From NCBI GenBank assembly GCA_002943765.1, contig PQWQ01000020.1:62001-126000 (forward strand): a stretch of DNA of 64,000 nucleotides, in the 5' to 3' direction. The stretch comes from Psoroptes ovis. Taxonomy: Eukaryota > Arthropoda > Arachnida > Sarcoptiformes > Psoroptidae. The notes below the pieces were generated by a model. That model was not told the DNA's origin, did not search any database, and was given only the letters and a program-made list of their open reading frames with translations. How positions within the stretch are numbered: position 1 is the first letter of the stretch; the number at the start of each line of letters is the position of its first letter. Positions 48,075 to 61,990 of this stretch are shown piece by piece. Made by a program: the position numbers and the translations under genes.

Positions 48075-49987
48075 TGGCCAATCATTGTCTAGTTCATATG
48101 AACGTTGTTGCTTATACGACGCCGTTTTGAATCGATTTATTAATATTTTGATTTTTTTTCAATATTGTAATTAATCTACTTAATTGTTTAATTAATTTTA
48201 TTTTTTTAAAAAAAATAAAATTAATCAACAATTAAAGTAGATTAAAAATCAATATGAAAAAAAATACAACAACAAAAACAATAACAAAAATAAAGATAGA
48301 TTAATGATGAATTTGAAAAGTCTAAAGATTTGAATTTTGAGCAAATGTTTTCCATGAATTATGACCAATAATTTCTCATGAATAAACAAATAAACAAAAT
48401 CAATTAATCCAACAAACAATTGATCACTGATCACAAAACATTAAATCATCAGATCATCATCATCATGATTGGTGGTGAACACAGCATCTACAAAAATAGC
48501 CTGTTGTTGAGTCACTTGTCAATCACTTGTTGGTCATTGGTTGTAAATCGTCTGAAAATTTAAATTCAAATCAATTTTTGAGCAGAAAAACGATTGTTTT
48601 AAGTCTAATCTGAACGTTGAATTGCTGTGATTCGATTCAAATTCAGTTAAATATCAACAATAAATACGATTAATTTCATAATTTACGATTAACACTTTAT
48701 GCTGCAATCATCATTTAGTTTTTTGTCGTCGAAATTTAATAATGAATTTACTTTGATTATCGATGATTATTTTCAATTTTTTCAATTGTAAATTTGATAA
48801 AAATACACACACAGACAGACATAGATATGAATTATTGTATCAACAATGGTTAAATGTCGGTGGTTAGATTGAATTTTGAAATTTTGAAAATTATTACGCG
48901 AATATTATCGAATTTTGTTTGAGTACAATAAAGGAATATTTTGAAATACACATGAATTATTATTTTGAAATATTATTCATTGAATTGTTTCTGAGGAATC
49001 TTATCAAAAAAAAAAAAAAAAAAAAAATTATTTTTTAAAACATTCATTCAAAATTCATAATTCACTTTCGATTTGAATTCACTTTTAATTCAAAATCAAT
49101 CATTCATTTCAAAAAAAAAAAAAATTTCAAAGATTGAATGCAACAAATATGTGTAAAGATTTTTAGAAGGTTTAAAAGGTGTACAAGGTGTATATAACTT
49201 GTGATAATTATCAATTAAAATTGACCAAAATAATTTACAAAATTGTTCAAAAATTTCAAATGTATCAAATTATCGAATGATTTCAAACTGATTTAAAAAA
49301 ATGAATAATTATTTGAGAATTCGGTGTGTGTGTGTCGAGAAGAAAGCAAGAATATGTCGATTGCTTTATTTTTTTTGTTGTTGAATGGCCATAAGAAAAA
49401 ATCAAATGATGATGATGATTCAAATAATGGTTTGAAAAATCAAACTAACATAGTGTTGGAGAAATGAAATGAAATGAAATGAAATCCAATGAAAAATAAT
49501 ACAAGATACTGTACCATACAACTACGCATATACGCATTGATTTCTTCTCTCTCTCTCTCTCTCTGTATGTATGTGGTGTTTGTATATTTGTGTGTGTGGA
49601 TATTACAATCATCATTTTCATATCAAAAAAGAAAGAGTAATAATTTTTCAAAGAGAAATTGTATGCGTATATTTCAATATTATCTTGGTGTGGATACACA
49701 TGTGTATATTTTGTGTGGATACATGCATGGAGTATATCTGTGTGGATACCTTAAGGATATCTATGGATACAACAAGCATATATGCACACACCATACACAC
49801 GCACACTTTTACCATTTATTTAATATATCAAATTGACTGTATGTGTTGTTGTTCAATATTATACACTTGTATATGTCAAAATTTTAAATAGAAATATATG
49901 AAAATAAATAAATAAAACACATTGAATTGAATGAAATGAAATTGAAATCAAATGTAATACTCTTTACATTATATTTTATATTACATT

Positions 49988-50100
49988 GTTTTAAGTTTTT
50001 ATTCAGAATTTTAAAGTTGATTTTCGTAGTTTTGAATCAAAATTTCAAATCTTAAAATTACGAAATTTAATTTTAAAACTATGAATTAAAACTTTAAACC
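49988..50100. mobile_element. AT-rich foldback element, family 2, copy 1
   Basis: About 113 bp starting GTTTTAAGTTTTTATTCAGA and ending TGAATTAAAACTTTAAACC. The two halves are complementary over most of their length. A second copy lies in reverse orientation at 52845-52957. Confidence 0.65.
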
Positions 50101-51891
50101 ACGTATACTTTATTTAATTCTTAATTCAATTCAATAAATTAATAGAATAATCATAAAATCTATGTAATTGAATTGATGAATAAATATATGCATGTGTTTT
50201 TGTATATTTCAATTGAAATATATTCCATTCGCATTTATTTCTATGATATCATCATCATTATTTGATGATGATGATGATAAATTTTGTCGATTTAACTATG
50301 GATTATTTTATTTAATTTTTTGTATTATAAATTATTTAAACGTCAATAATGTGTGTGTATGGATCCCTTTTTCTGCGATCATAAATCGGTTGGTTGGTCG
50401 GTGTTTCAATGTGTGTGTGTGTGCAAGTGTGTGCGGTGTATGTATATGCGTTTTTGTATACTCTTAAATGCGACAGCAGCATAACAACAAGCGAAGAGAA
50501 GAGAGCATCAGTTGTTTGATGATTGAATGAATGAGTTGAAATGCATTGAAATGCTTTGAAATATACTGAAAGATAATAAATATATGGTAACAACAAGCAT
50601 AAGCATAAGCCAAAAAAAAGCTTGCAACTTGCATATGCAATGCATATCACCCAATAAGCGTTTTTGCGTGTGCATTGTGTGTTGTGCTTTGTGCATTGTT
50701 TGATGGTTTGATTGGTAAGGTTGGTTGGTTGGTCGGTTGATAGGGTTGGTACGCCCTGGGAGCCTGATATTATCATATTATCACCGCCATCACCACCATC
50801 GATAGGTTTAAACACCGAGAGAGAAAGGACATCAAATTTGAATTATTAATTTCTGGCTATGAATAATTGGTACTAACATTGAAATCTCACTGAAATTTTT
50901 CATGGAAAACTTTTAACCAGAGAAAATGATTGAAAAGTCTGAAATTTTCAAAAAAAAATATGGCGCCAATCGGGCGTTTTCTCCCATCTCTCCATGATCC
51001 AAAACTAATCAATCTTTGATATTAACATTGTCTCAAATCGAATAAATCGATTCGATCACAATCAATCAATCAATCAATTAATCAAAGTAATCATGAAAAA
51101 TAATCATCACAAGGTGTGTGAATCGATACCCGACAAGGTCTTGACTGACTAGCAATTACTGATTATCAGTTGGTCTAAAGGTTGTCAACCATAAATTATT
51201 GACAACTTGACACATTCATTAGTCAGTCAAAGAGGACTCATCAGTCAAATCTCTTTAGAACCCTGGTATACTGAAATTCGCCAAGGGTCTTTGTTGTTGT
51301 TCGGTGCTTGGTTCCATCCATGCACCAGCCGCCAAACAACAACCAAAACCAAACAACAACAACCCAAGACCATATGACAACAACAACTGATTGATTGATT
51401 GATCGATATGTATCTAAATAAACGAGTGCTAACGAGTTATTATTTATATTTCATTCATTATTTATGCTTAGCTTTGCTTAATTTTTTTTTCTCTGCTTTA
51501 AACCAATGTAATTTCTCACAAATATAAATATATTTCATATCACATATACATATTTATGTATTTATTGTGTTATAATATTTTTCTGGTTGATTAAATTGTA
51601 TAAATTTTCATTTATTTTTTCGATTTTTTTGATTTGATTTTGTTGTTGCTGCTGTGGCTGTTTCGGTACTGGTGCTGTCGTTGTTCTTCAACCAATAATA
51701 TCTATTTTTTTTTTTTGATGATATTGTCCTTGATTGTTATTATTTTATTTTTTCTTTGCAATAAATCTATTCATCATATTCAATATTAAATATGTATGAG
51801 TGTTGGTGTGTGTGTGTATGTGTGTGGTGTTTGGGTTTGTGTCATGATAATGTATGTAAATAAAGTACATTTATATTTGTCTATTTATTTA

Positions 51892-51972
51892 TTAGGTTGT
51901 CCGATAAGTTCTTGCCAATTTTCTCATTATTCGCTACAATATAATCGGCAAAAACTTTTTGGGACAACCTAA
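51892..51972. mobile_element. 80-bp mariner-type foldback MITE, copy 4
   Basis: The best-preserved ends of the family: TTAGGTTGTCCGATAAGTTC to GGGACAACCTAA, flanked by TA on both sides. 81 bp, non-coding, hairpin-forming. Confidence 0.88.
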
Positions 51973-52179
51973 TATTTATTTATACGTATTATGTATCTAA
52001 AAAAGTAAAATTATTCATATGAATATAATTAATTTTTTAATTTCGTATTCATTATTAATTGTTCTGATCATAATAATAATAATAATGATAATTATGATGA
52101 TGATGATGATGCTTTAAGAATTGATGAAAATTTTTGAATATATTCTGTTAATAAACCTGATTTTTTTATTGGTACTATT

Positions 52180-52270
52180 GACGTAAAAATACGTTTTTCA
52201 AGCATGTATCTTTTTTGAAAAAATGACGTATTATTACGTCCTCAAATGCATTTAATTATCAATTGCCGGC
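52180..52270. repeat. GACGTA palindrome pair plus GCCGGC box
   Basis: GACGTAAAAATACGTT at 52180 and GACGTATTATTACGTC at 52225 (45 bp apart), then GCCGGC at 52265 (40 bp on). Confidence 0.75.
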
Positions 52271-52844
52271 GTTCATTTGACAAAAATTCAATTTTTTTCA
52301 GGCGGCATTTCAATGTAAATTTTCATTTTTCCCTACGATATTTCACATTAATCATACCGAATATATATTTCTGGCTTAAGAAATCTTTTTTATTTTGCCT
52401 CTAATCATATTTATACTCGATAATATTTTCATTCATTTAGCCAAAATGAAAAAAAATAACATGACATCATACGATTTGACGATATATACGATGATGATGA
52501 TGATTGAAATATAATTAATTAAACTAAAATATCAACAAACTATATTCCTATCAAAATGTCTTAAATATAGCTAAATTTAAATAGATTTGAGTAAATCTCC
52601 ATTCTACTAAATGATTAAATACTTTTTAATCATAATTATTCTTGATTTTTTTTGGCTCCAAAGCCAATTCCAACTAATATTCAATGATGATAATCATCGC
52701 CATTATCTTTGTAAATGCATCATTTCATTGACTGAGTATGACACATACATTATAAATAATGTCACATGGTAGCCATAAATGCATGTGTAATATAATAAAT
52801 ATTAAAATGTACCGAAATATATCAAATTCATACAAAAATACGAG

Positions 52845-52957
52845 GGTTTAAAGTTTTGATTCATAGTTTTAAAAATGAATTTCGTAATTTTACGATTGAA
52901 AATTCTGTTCAAAACTACGAAAATCAACTTAAAAACTCTGAATTAAAACTTTAAATT
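52845..52957. mobile_element. AT-rich foldback element, family 2, copy 2 (inverted)
   Basis: Reads GGTTTAAAGTTTTGATTCAT at the left. Its reverse complement aligns along its length with 49988-50100, including TTGATTTTCGTAGTTTTGAA. Confidence 0.65.
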
Positions 52958-54622
52958 CCATATTGTTCAGTATTACAATGATTATAATCATCATCAAATT
53001 ATTATATTTTAATTTGATACAACAATTTTCTTGTTTTTATTTGGTTAATTAATTGTAATTAATATTATCATCATTTGAAATCGTTATTATTATTCAATAA
53101 TAACGGGTTCAAGTGAATTATGATTGAATTTTCAAAATTTTCAAAATTTTGTTACTTCAAAACTAATCGTGCCAGTTATTGCTACCATATGATTGCAATA
53201 CTTTGCCATATTTTTTTTCTCTCGAAATAACAGTATCATCGCTCTGTTGCTTTGCTTTTGTTTGTTTGTTGCTGATGCTCGATGGTAATCTCAGTCATTT
53301 ATTAAATCAAAAAATCTTAGACATATGAGTTGTACAATGAGCAAGCAAGCAAGCAAACGACAACAACCACACAATCACTAAGCACAGTGACACTTGATTA
53401 TTATTAAGATTATAAATCGTCAAAATATTAGAAAATATTATTGAATAAATAACGATCCTTGAACCTTCCTCGTGTTCCAAAATAAATTTTCAATTCAATT
53501 GAAAAATGCACAAAAAAACACAAAAAAAACCTTCAGGGCAATTTATATTGATATTTATTTACTTAACGTGTATTTTGATATATTAATATATCAATGTAAC
53601 TGAATTGAATCGGCTCGATTTAAAATTCGAAAAAAATGAATTTTTTAGATTCAAATTCAATAAACAATATTTAAGATTTTTAATTTTTAATTTATTTTTA
53701 ATTCAAAAATATTAAATTTTTAAATCAAATGCGACAAAATATTAAGCAATCACATTGAGCTTGATTGAAATTGCTTTGAAATTGTTTTGATTTGTTTTGT
53801 CTAGCTTCGTCTAGATGATGATTATCGTTATTATTATTATCTAATAATAATCATCATTCATTCATTCATTCAATCATCGTTTTCATTAATTATCATTATT
53901 TCGAATTTAATTCTTGTATTATTAATTAAGTAATTATCAATTCCAAGGGAATTTTCAATGAGGTTTTTCAATCAATTGCCAATGAGGTTTCTAATAATTT
54001 ACCAAAATTAAAAAATCAATGAATTTTCTTCGATTGATTTTCAATTCGTAAAAATCAAAATAATCAATTCATTTCAGTAGCATTTCAATGGAATTTCTTA
54101 TTATTTATTGAATTTTCGACTGAATTTCCATAAATTTTTCGGGTGATTATCAATTGTAAATTGAAACATCAAGCAAAATATTGAATAAAAACTGGTGTTT
54201 TTCTCGTTTTGAATTTTTTTGAAAATTTTCTCTGATTTTCTTGTATCTTTCTATGTGTATTTCTATGTTTTTCTATTTTTCAAATTTTTTATTTTTCCAC
54301 TGTTGATGATGATTGCAATCCATATTGGTAATAATGATAATAAACAAACACGCAGTAACACATTCAAACACACATGAATATGTATTGACTGCTGTTTGTT
54401 GTTTTTGTTTTTGATGTTGATTTCGAAGATTTTTTCGATATGAAATTTTTAATGTGATTTAATGTGTGTGTGTGTGTGTAATGTGCACATATTTAGCCAA
54501 AGATTGTGTTTTCTCTGCTTTTGTTTTAATTTTTGATAAATTTTCAAAATTTTTTTTCTTTTGAAAACAATGCTTCAAGCCTTTGATGTCCGCTCGATTA
54601 AATTTGAATACGATGAAAATTT

Positions 54623-54715
54623 GCCGGCAATTTTCGATATGCATAGGGAAACAAGACGTACTACTACGTCAGTTTTTCTATAAAATTCATATTTAAAAAA
54701 ACGTAGCAATACGTC
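54623..54715. repeat. GCCGGC box plus inverted GACGTA palindrome pair
   Basis: GCCGGC at 54623, GACGTACTACTACGTC at 54655, and ACGTAGCAATACGTC at 54701 (45 bp between cores). Here the box precedes the pair, as expected for a copy in the opposite orientation. Confidence 0.7.
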
Positions 54716-56603
54716 ATTGAAGGCTAAAGCTTTTGCTTCATTTTTCTCAATTATTCCATTCATTTTTTGAAAATTTATTCTTTAAAAACTCATTTAATTT
54801 TTTTTCTGATAAAAAAAAGTATCAAATTTGATCAAAAATTAACTGATAAAAATTAATTATAAGAAAAAAAAATCAAATCAATTATCAATATATGTTTGAA
54901 TGAATGAATGAATTTATGTGAATCAATGATTTATGTGAATCAATCTATTGAATTGAATTTAATCAATTCAAACATATTTCTATTCAAAGAAAGATTTTTC
55001 AATTTTTGATTCTTTCAAAGTCCTAATTTCCATTTGAAATGTGAATTTTTTTTTTCGTTTTATTTATTTGTTTGTTTGTTTTTAATTGAATTTCAATTAC
55101 AATTCAATAAACTTGATAATGAAATATCTCTAATTATTACCTTTATAATTAACATAAGAATTTTTTTTCATTTCGAATCAATTTTAATCGATTGAATATT
55201 TTGAATTGAATCATGAACCTACCGGTTTCTTTGCAGAGAAAACAAATAAGTCTTTCAAAGAAATAACCAAAAAACAGGTATAAAACCAGAATTCTTGATC
55301 ATCATCATCATCATCATTAAGGAATCTACCTTTGAATTTGAATTTTATTCAATTCATTCCAATTCATTCATTCACCATATTCGTAGATTCCAATAATATT
55401 TCATTGAAGCAATTCTTTAGTGCACTCGAAGCTAACCAATTGCCAAGAATTGCGATGATTCAAGAATTGAATTACCAAAGTCATTTCATTGCTGTCGTCT
55501 TCTATATATTTGTACTGGGAAAATATTTGAATTTCTCGCTACAAATTGCGCTTGAGTCGTTTGGAAGACGTTTTATTCAATGTTTACCGATATGAAATGC
55601 AACAAAATGAAAATGAAAATGGAAAAAAACCGGTGATAATAATAATAATAATAGAATAATAATAATAATGAGTGTGTTTATGTGTTTGAATGAACCAAAA
55701 AAAAAAAAAAAAATAAAAAATAAATCTATATTTTCACAAATGAATTATAAGAATAATAATGATAATAGGAACGAAACACAAACGAAAATAATTCTTTTTT
55801 TGATTCGACAAATATATATACGCCAGTTATATCTGGTTCATTACAATCAAACACTTGTTATAACTGGCTATAACTGGATTTATTCATTTTCGTTTCGTTT
55901 TTCGGTTTTTTGGTTTGGTTTGGGTTTGATTCAAGAATTTTTTTCTTTTTTTGTTGTTGTTGATTCCTTGAAATTCAAATATTCGGAAAAGAATCGGAAA
56001 AAAAATTCTGTACCTTTCGATGCTTCAATTTGTATTCATTGAATCTATAATGTCTATTCGATGTATCTGTCCATGTTCACATCGTTACACCGAAGAAAAA
56101 CTGAAGCGATGAGGAAAAACCGGATCAAATATCCGAAAAATTATGTCCGCCACAAGTCGAATGAAAGTTCTTGTCTCTTGGTGGTTTTTGATTGTTGATT
56201 TGATTCAAGCAGTTGGATCGATGTGAAGATTTTCCAAATGGAATTCGGATCTGTTCGGTCCGTCGAAGATGTACCTGGTGGTCATTAGAATTAAATGTTC
56301 ATTGTTGAACTTGATGCCTAATGCTGTGATTAGTAAAAACAATTTTCAAGTTTGAAAATTTTCAAATTTTTAAAATTTTAAATCATACCGAGAACACTGC
56401 GCCATCTGTTGATTTAAAATCAATAATTTTCAATGAAAAAAAAATGGCTTAACGAATATGTTTGACAAACAGCTTCAAGCATGGTCATATATGTATTGGC
56501 ATTGAATTTTAGTTGTTTATTTTTTTTCATTCAGTTTTTCGAAATTGAATTTTGATTTTATGATTTTGTTTCAAATCATCATTCGATTTTGGACCAACTA
56601 ACG

Positions 56604-59600
56604 ATGGATTCAATCGATAATTCAGTGATGAACATTGTAAATGTTCGTGATATTAAACACATTTGTACTGATTTGAATCAACGTAAAAATACGTTATATT
56701 TTTCAACAACATCAAATGCTTTATCAGGTAAATTATAGGTTTCCATGATTATGATAATTATCTAATCAAATTTATTGATTAATTAATTTTAGCAAAATAT
56801 TTTTGGAACATAATCGATTCAAAGCTAGATGTATATAGTTTTGAACAGAGTTGTAATAATCGTCTCGTAGCATCATTTAATTTTGGACAAATTTTCAATG
56901 AAACAAATATTCTAATTACAAATGTTATACGTTTAGTTGATCGTTTTGAAATTGGTTCCATTGTCAATTATCCTCATAAATTGATAGCAGTATTAAGTTT
57001 GAGTAATTCAAGAAATTTGATTTGTTTGCTAGATATTCGTTTGAATTCAATTGTAAATACAATAGATTTCCCCTTTGAAATTACATCAATTGAAATGATT
57101 ACTAGTAAACAGAAAAGTAATGTCGAAAACATGCCATTAATCAATGAATTATTATGTATGAATGGTTGTTTGGCTGTTGGATGTGAAGGTGGTCTGGTAT
57201 TTTTTATTGATCTTATATTGGATTCATACTCACCTGAACCATTGATACCGAAAAAAATATCGATACTTACGCCGAATAGTAATGTACATATGGATCTTGA
57301 TAATAAACGTCGTACAGCAATATTTCATAATCAAGTTCTTTGTGTTACATTGAATATCGAAGCAAAAAATAAAGGAAAATTCAATTATCGATCCGATGAT
57401 GGTACAATAATGGCTTCATATGCACAAAATCAAGTTTATATTAGTACATTACATTATATACCACAATTATCGGTCATATGTGTTGGCTATAATTTCGGTG
57501 GTTTTCATCTTTATAATCTCAAAACATTCATTCCTGATTGTAGTTGTGGTGTTGATGAAAGCCTATTACCAGTCATATCGTTTGCATTTCAATCACCTGA
57601 AAATGATCCAAAAAATTATTCATATTTATGGGTTGTGAGAGGTTTCCCATATCGTATACCGAATGTTCTAGGCATGCAACAACCAAACGGTATAACAACA
57701 TCATTCGTCTATTTACTTTGCTATAAGGAGAAGAAATATTTGAAAAATTATGGCATTTTATATGATACATTTAAATTATGTTTATGTAAATTTGAAATGC
57801 CACTAAAATCTAAATATTTAACTGATAATCATTATGATGGCAACCAACTCATCAATAAATATCAATCATCAATAACTGGTAGTAGATTAATTGATATGTT
57901 TACCATTCATCAAATAATGCCCATAATGAAAACAAATGATAATGATTGTGATGATGAAGAATTATCAACATTATCATTGAATGTTATTGATTATAATTAT
58001 TTGATAATTGCTTGGGAAACATTTAATTCATCAAATAATAGTAACAATCGACCAAATAAAAATCAAGAATCAAATTATTATTTTTGTATATTTGATTTAA
58101 ATCAATGGTATAAAGCACAAATGCCTAAAAATTATTATGTTGATCAAAATAATCTATGTCCATTCATATCAATATATTCTCTGAATTCCTTTATAAAAAA
58201 TATTGATTATCAGATACCGGCTACCGTACAAGCGATTCATATATCAAACATGTCTTTGACCAAATATCATTCAAATATGTTTTATCAAGATATACATTCC
58301 TATCCAATATCATTAACATTCAATATGATTGTAGCGACCAATTCACAATTATTCAATGTCACTTATTATGGTCTACAAAAACGATTGCTCAAAGAATTAT
58401 CATCAAATAATTCTTCGATAAAACATTTAATGAGCAATTGTAAAGATATTCTAGTGAAATGTATTAAATATGGCCTATTATCAGCTTTATCATCAATAAA
58501 TGAAGCAAATGATCATCAACTACAGCAATCGATTGCGCATCAAGATGATTATGAAAATATGAATCAAATTTTGACCATTGCATTGGAGAATAATTTACAT
58601 CCACTGTTAATCAATTTTATTGATGAAATTTATAATGAAAATGATGATAATGATAATACCGAGAATGATCATTTAAAATTAATGTTTTTGGAATGGATTT
58701 GGGCTAAAATTACAGCAATTAAAAATTCAATCGATAAAATATGTGAAATAATTTTCGATTCATATTATCCAAAACAAGATATAATCAAGCTGAATTCTTA
58801 CGAAAATCATTTAGAGCTATTATCAATATTATTAAAACGAATATTGGAAGCTACGATTGAACAAACATCGAATATTGATAATATTAATTTTGATAAGCTT
58901 AAAGCACGTATCGATATTGTTGAATTAATTCAATATTATTTGAAATTTATTATTTATTTTGAAAATAATAATTATCTACCTGAACAACAATCAGATATTG
59001 TCTCAAATGATGATCATCAATCAAATAATAAATCGACAAGAAAAATATATCCATACAAAGCATTGAATGAATTCTATGTAAAAAGACGTAAAGAATTGAA
59101 TGATCTAAGTGGTGAAAATTATTCAAATAATAATAATGGAAAATTATTATCAATCGATATACTTTGTAAATGTTTACAACCATTTCTCAGTAAAATTTGG
59201 AATAATGACAATAATGATGATGAACATTGTATATATCCACCAAAAAATTTATATTCATTATTGAAAATATTTTTAATCAATTCAAATGATGATGTAATCT
59301 ACAATCATATATCGATCGAATATAAAAAATTTATAATCGTTTATTTTTTCTATGATTTATCAAATGATCATCGAATAGATGATACTAATCTGATGAAAAC
59401 AATTCGATCAATTAATTATAATATTAATATTGATAATGGTATTGAATTATTCATAAAATGTTTATGGCTATTAGATCATAAACATTATGATGCAGCTTTG
59501 AAATTATTGATACATCCAATCGTAATCGAATCGATGGCTAAAATGAAAAATTTTCTCAATCTATTTGATGATTTAATACCAAATATTATCGAGCTATTCA

Positions 59601-60856
59601 TTCTTGATAGTCAAATTGATAAATCATTAACATTCGTTACGAATTTCAAACACATATTGATTGATAATGAAATGAATGAAAATTTATATTTACAAATATT
59701 ATTATTAAATAATGATTTAAAATCAGCGATTGAATTTCAACGTCAAAGACGATCGATAAGAATGGGAAAATATTCACATTGTTTATTGTATAAAATATTT
59801 TTTATTTGTGAAAAATTAAACATATTAATACAGATTTGTAAAATAAATCTAGATGAATATGAAGAGAAAATTTTCATTGAATATCTTCAACAATCAAAAA
59901 ATCATCAACGTAAATCATCAAAAATCATATTGATATTATATTATTTGTTACAAAATAAAATATTGAACGCAATCAATATTGTTAAACAATATGAAAATGA
60001 ATTTTATAATAATTTCGATGACGACAATGATAATAATAATGATGATGATAAAAATATCCTCGAATTAATCGATGCATATATATCGATATTACCATCGGCA
60101 ACCATTGATTTGGCTAAACAATTGTTCAAATTAAATGATCAAGGCAACAATAAAACTAAGAATGCTGGTCTAAACAAATTTTCAAAGTAAGTTTTTCGAA
60201 TCAAAATTGTTTTCAAATCCATTGATTAATCAATTATTTTCTTCCAATCGAAATTAGATTGAAAACATCGAATCCAACATTGTGTTTATCACCACGATTT
60301 ACGAAAAATATACAATCTAAAATAATCAAAAAGAAAAATCCAAAATTTCGTAAATTATTTCAAATATTGCTTACACCTGATATGAAAAAATCATCATCAT
60401 CATCATCGGCTAAGAAAGCAAAGAATCAATTATCAATTAATGATAATTTATTAACAAAGAAACCGATATTAAAATTAACATTCAACAATGATAATAATGA
60501 TAATGATGGCCATTCAGATTTGAATACAAATTCGAATCACAATCGACATAAAGTATCATTTTTAAATGATGATGATTCAAATAGTAGTAGCTGTACTACT
60601 ACCAGTGAAATGGCTGATGATAATAATGATAATGAAGAATTGAATCTAAGCTCAAGATTTTCAGCAAATAATCGAAGGTAATCGATTGATTTTAAGGTGT
60701 TTAATTAATGATTCAATTATTTTATCATGATATTTCCTCAACAGAACAAAAATTGGTCGTAAACAGCTTACAAACATGACAACAACAACATTGACATCAT
60801 CATCTTCACCATCATCAATTCATCGTATGAAATTACGAAGTAATCGAAAAAACTAA
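56604..60856 (+). CDS. ELYS/AHCTF1-like nucleoporin
   Basis: Chromatin-binding nucleoporin that seeds nuclear-pore assembly by recruiting the Nup107-160 (Y) complex. Four exons, 56604-56727, 56793-60186, 60258-60677 and 60745-60856, join in frame to 1349 residues. The N-terminal beta-propeller (about 1-490) has FAFQSPENDPKNYSYLWVVR and FCIFDLNQWYKAQMPKNY, both close to vertebrate ELYS. The alpha-helical ELYS domain (about 500-1060) includes CLWLLDHKHYDAALKLLIHP. The C-terminal tail (about 290 residues) is Lys/Ser-rich and ends in a basic MKLRSNRKN, consistent with DNA or nucleosome binding. Vertebrate ELYS has about 900 more residues in this disordered tail. A clear AT-hook is not visible. 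AATAAA is at 60973. Confidence 0.93.
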
Positions 60857-61321
60857 ATGAATGAATCGATTTCACCATTGATTTTCAGTCATTTTCTTAT
60901 TTTTAATATTATTTCTAATTACGATATAACAAATAGAATTAATTAATTTTGATTAATTTTCATCCCTTTATGAATAAACTGAAAAAAATGAATAATAATA
61001 AAACCTGGATCGATAAAAATACAACCTTGATGTTTTTTTCTTATAATTATATTTAATTTTGTATTTTTCTTAATTTTTTTTCTTATTTTTAATTATTAAT
61101 TAATTATAAATTGATTGATTGATTGATATTCTTATTCTTTATATCATTGATTCCAAAATTTACAAAGAATTTATAGCCTTAGATTTTTTCGAAAATTTGC
61201 AAAGACTATAAATTCATAGTCTTTGATTTTTATGAATTTTTCAAAAATTTTCACACTATTTTTTTTAATTGATTTCGATTCAAAGGTCTGATTTTTTTTT
61301 CAAAAATTTTGAATTCGCACT

Positions 61322-61990
61322 TCTCCGGCATTCAATAGTACTTTGCCTTTATGGAATTAACTGGACGGTTTTTGATGATTTTTTATTGAAAAACAAAAGC
61401 CGATGACGTACTAATACGTTTTAACGTGTGGTCTTTAAACATTTTTTTAACGTAGTAATACGTTACTTTACTGCTTGCTTATAAAATATGCCGGCTATAT
61501 TGTATCGCAACATTGATTTTCTGCCGGCTACAGAAAGCAATTATGCTTGAAACGCCAGTAACGTAGTAATACGTCTAAATTTTTATGATCAATAAATGCC
61601 GCTGACGTATTACTACGTCAAAAATTTTTTAAAATGAATTTTTAAATTTTCTAAAATGACCTCCCGGCATTCAACAGTACTTTGCTGTAATGGAATTGGA
61701 CTGGGTAGTTTTTGATGATTGGTTATTGTAAATCGAAAGCCGATGACGTAATAATACGTTTTGACGTGTGGTCTTCAAACATTTTTTAACGTAGTAATAC
61801 GTCACTTTTCTGCTTGCTTACAAAGTATGCCGGCTATGTTATGATATAATGTCAATTTTTTGCCGGCTATAGAAAGCAATCGTGCTCAAAGCGCCGGTAA
61901 CGTAGTAATACGTGCAAATTTTTATGAATAGTTATTGCCGCTGACGTACTACTACGTCAAAAATTCTTAAAAAATTGAAATTTTTAGAAA
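61322..61990. repeat. Two tandem copies of a 340-bp GACGTA/GCCGGC unit
   Basis: Copy 1 runs about 61322-61660 and copy 2 about 61661-61990. Each contains, in order: a CCGGCATTCAA box (61325; 61664), palindromes a and b (61405 and 61449; 61745 and 61788), two GCCGGC boxes (61490 and 61523; 61829 and 61862), then palindromes c and d (61560 and 61604; 61899 and 61943). Copies differ by scattered substitutions, yet the palindrome cores and boxes are mostly intact. Confidence 0.88.

Larger units (their letters stand above)
48075..56603. other. 8.5-kb non-coding region between C/EBP and ELYS
   Basis: No protein gene found. It contains two copies of an AT-rich foldback element (49988-50100 and 52845-52957), a mariner-type MITE (51892-51972), GACGTA modules at 52180-52270 and 54623-54715, CT and GT microsatellites near 49545-49600 and a GTGTGGATAC repeat at 49687-49770. 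Open frames at 49489-49891, 50336-50815 and 55668-56042 are simple-sequence driven. Confidence 0.6.

Noticed and set aside
49489..49891. Cys/Tyr-rich plus-strand frames of 106-115 codons
   Set aside because: Translations of CT, GT and GTGTGGATAC repeats; the reading depends on microsatellite phase.
55668..56042. 124-codon frame on the plus strand
   Set aside because: Begins in an A-run and ends in T-rich sequence; no homology recognised and no splice support.
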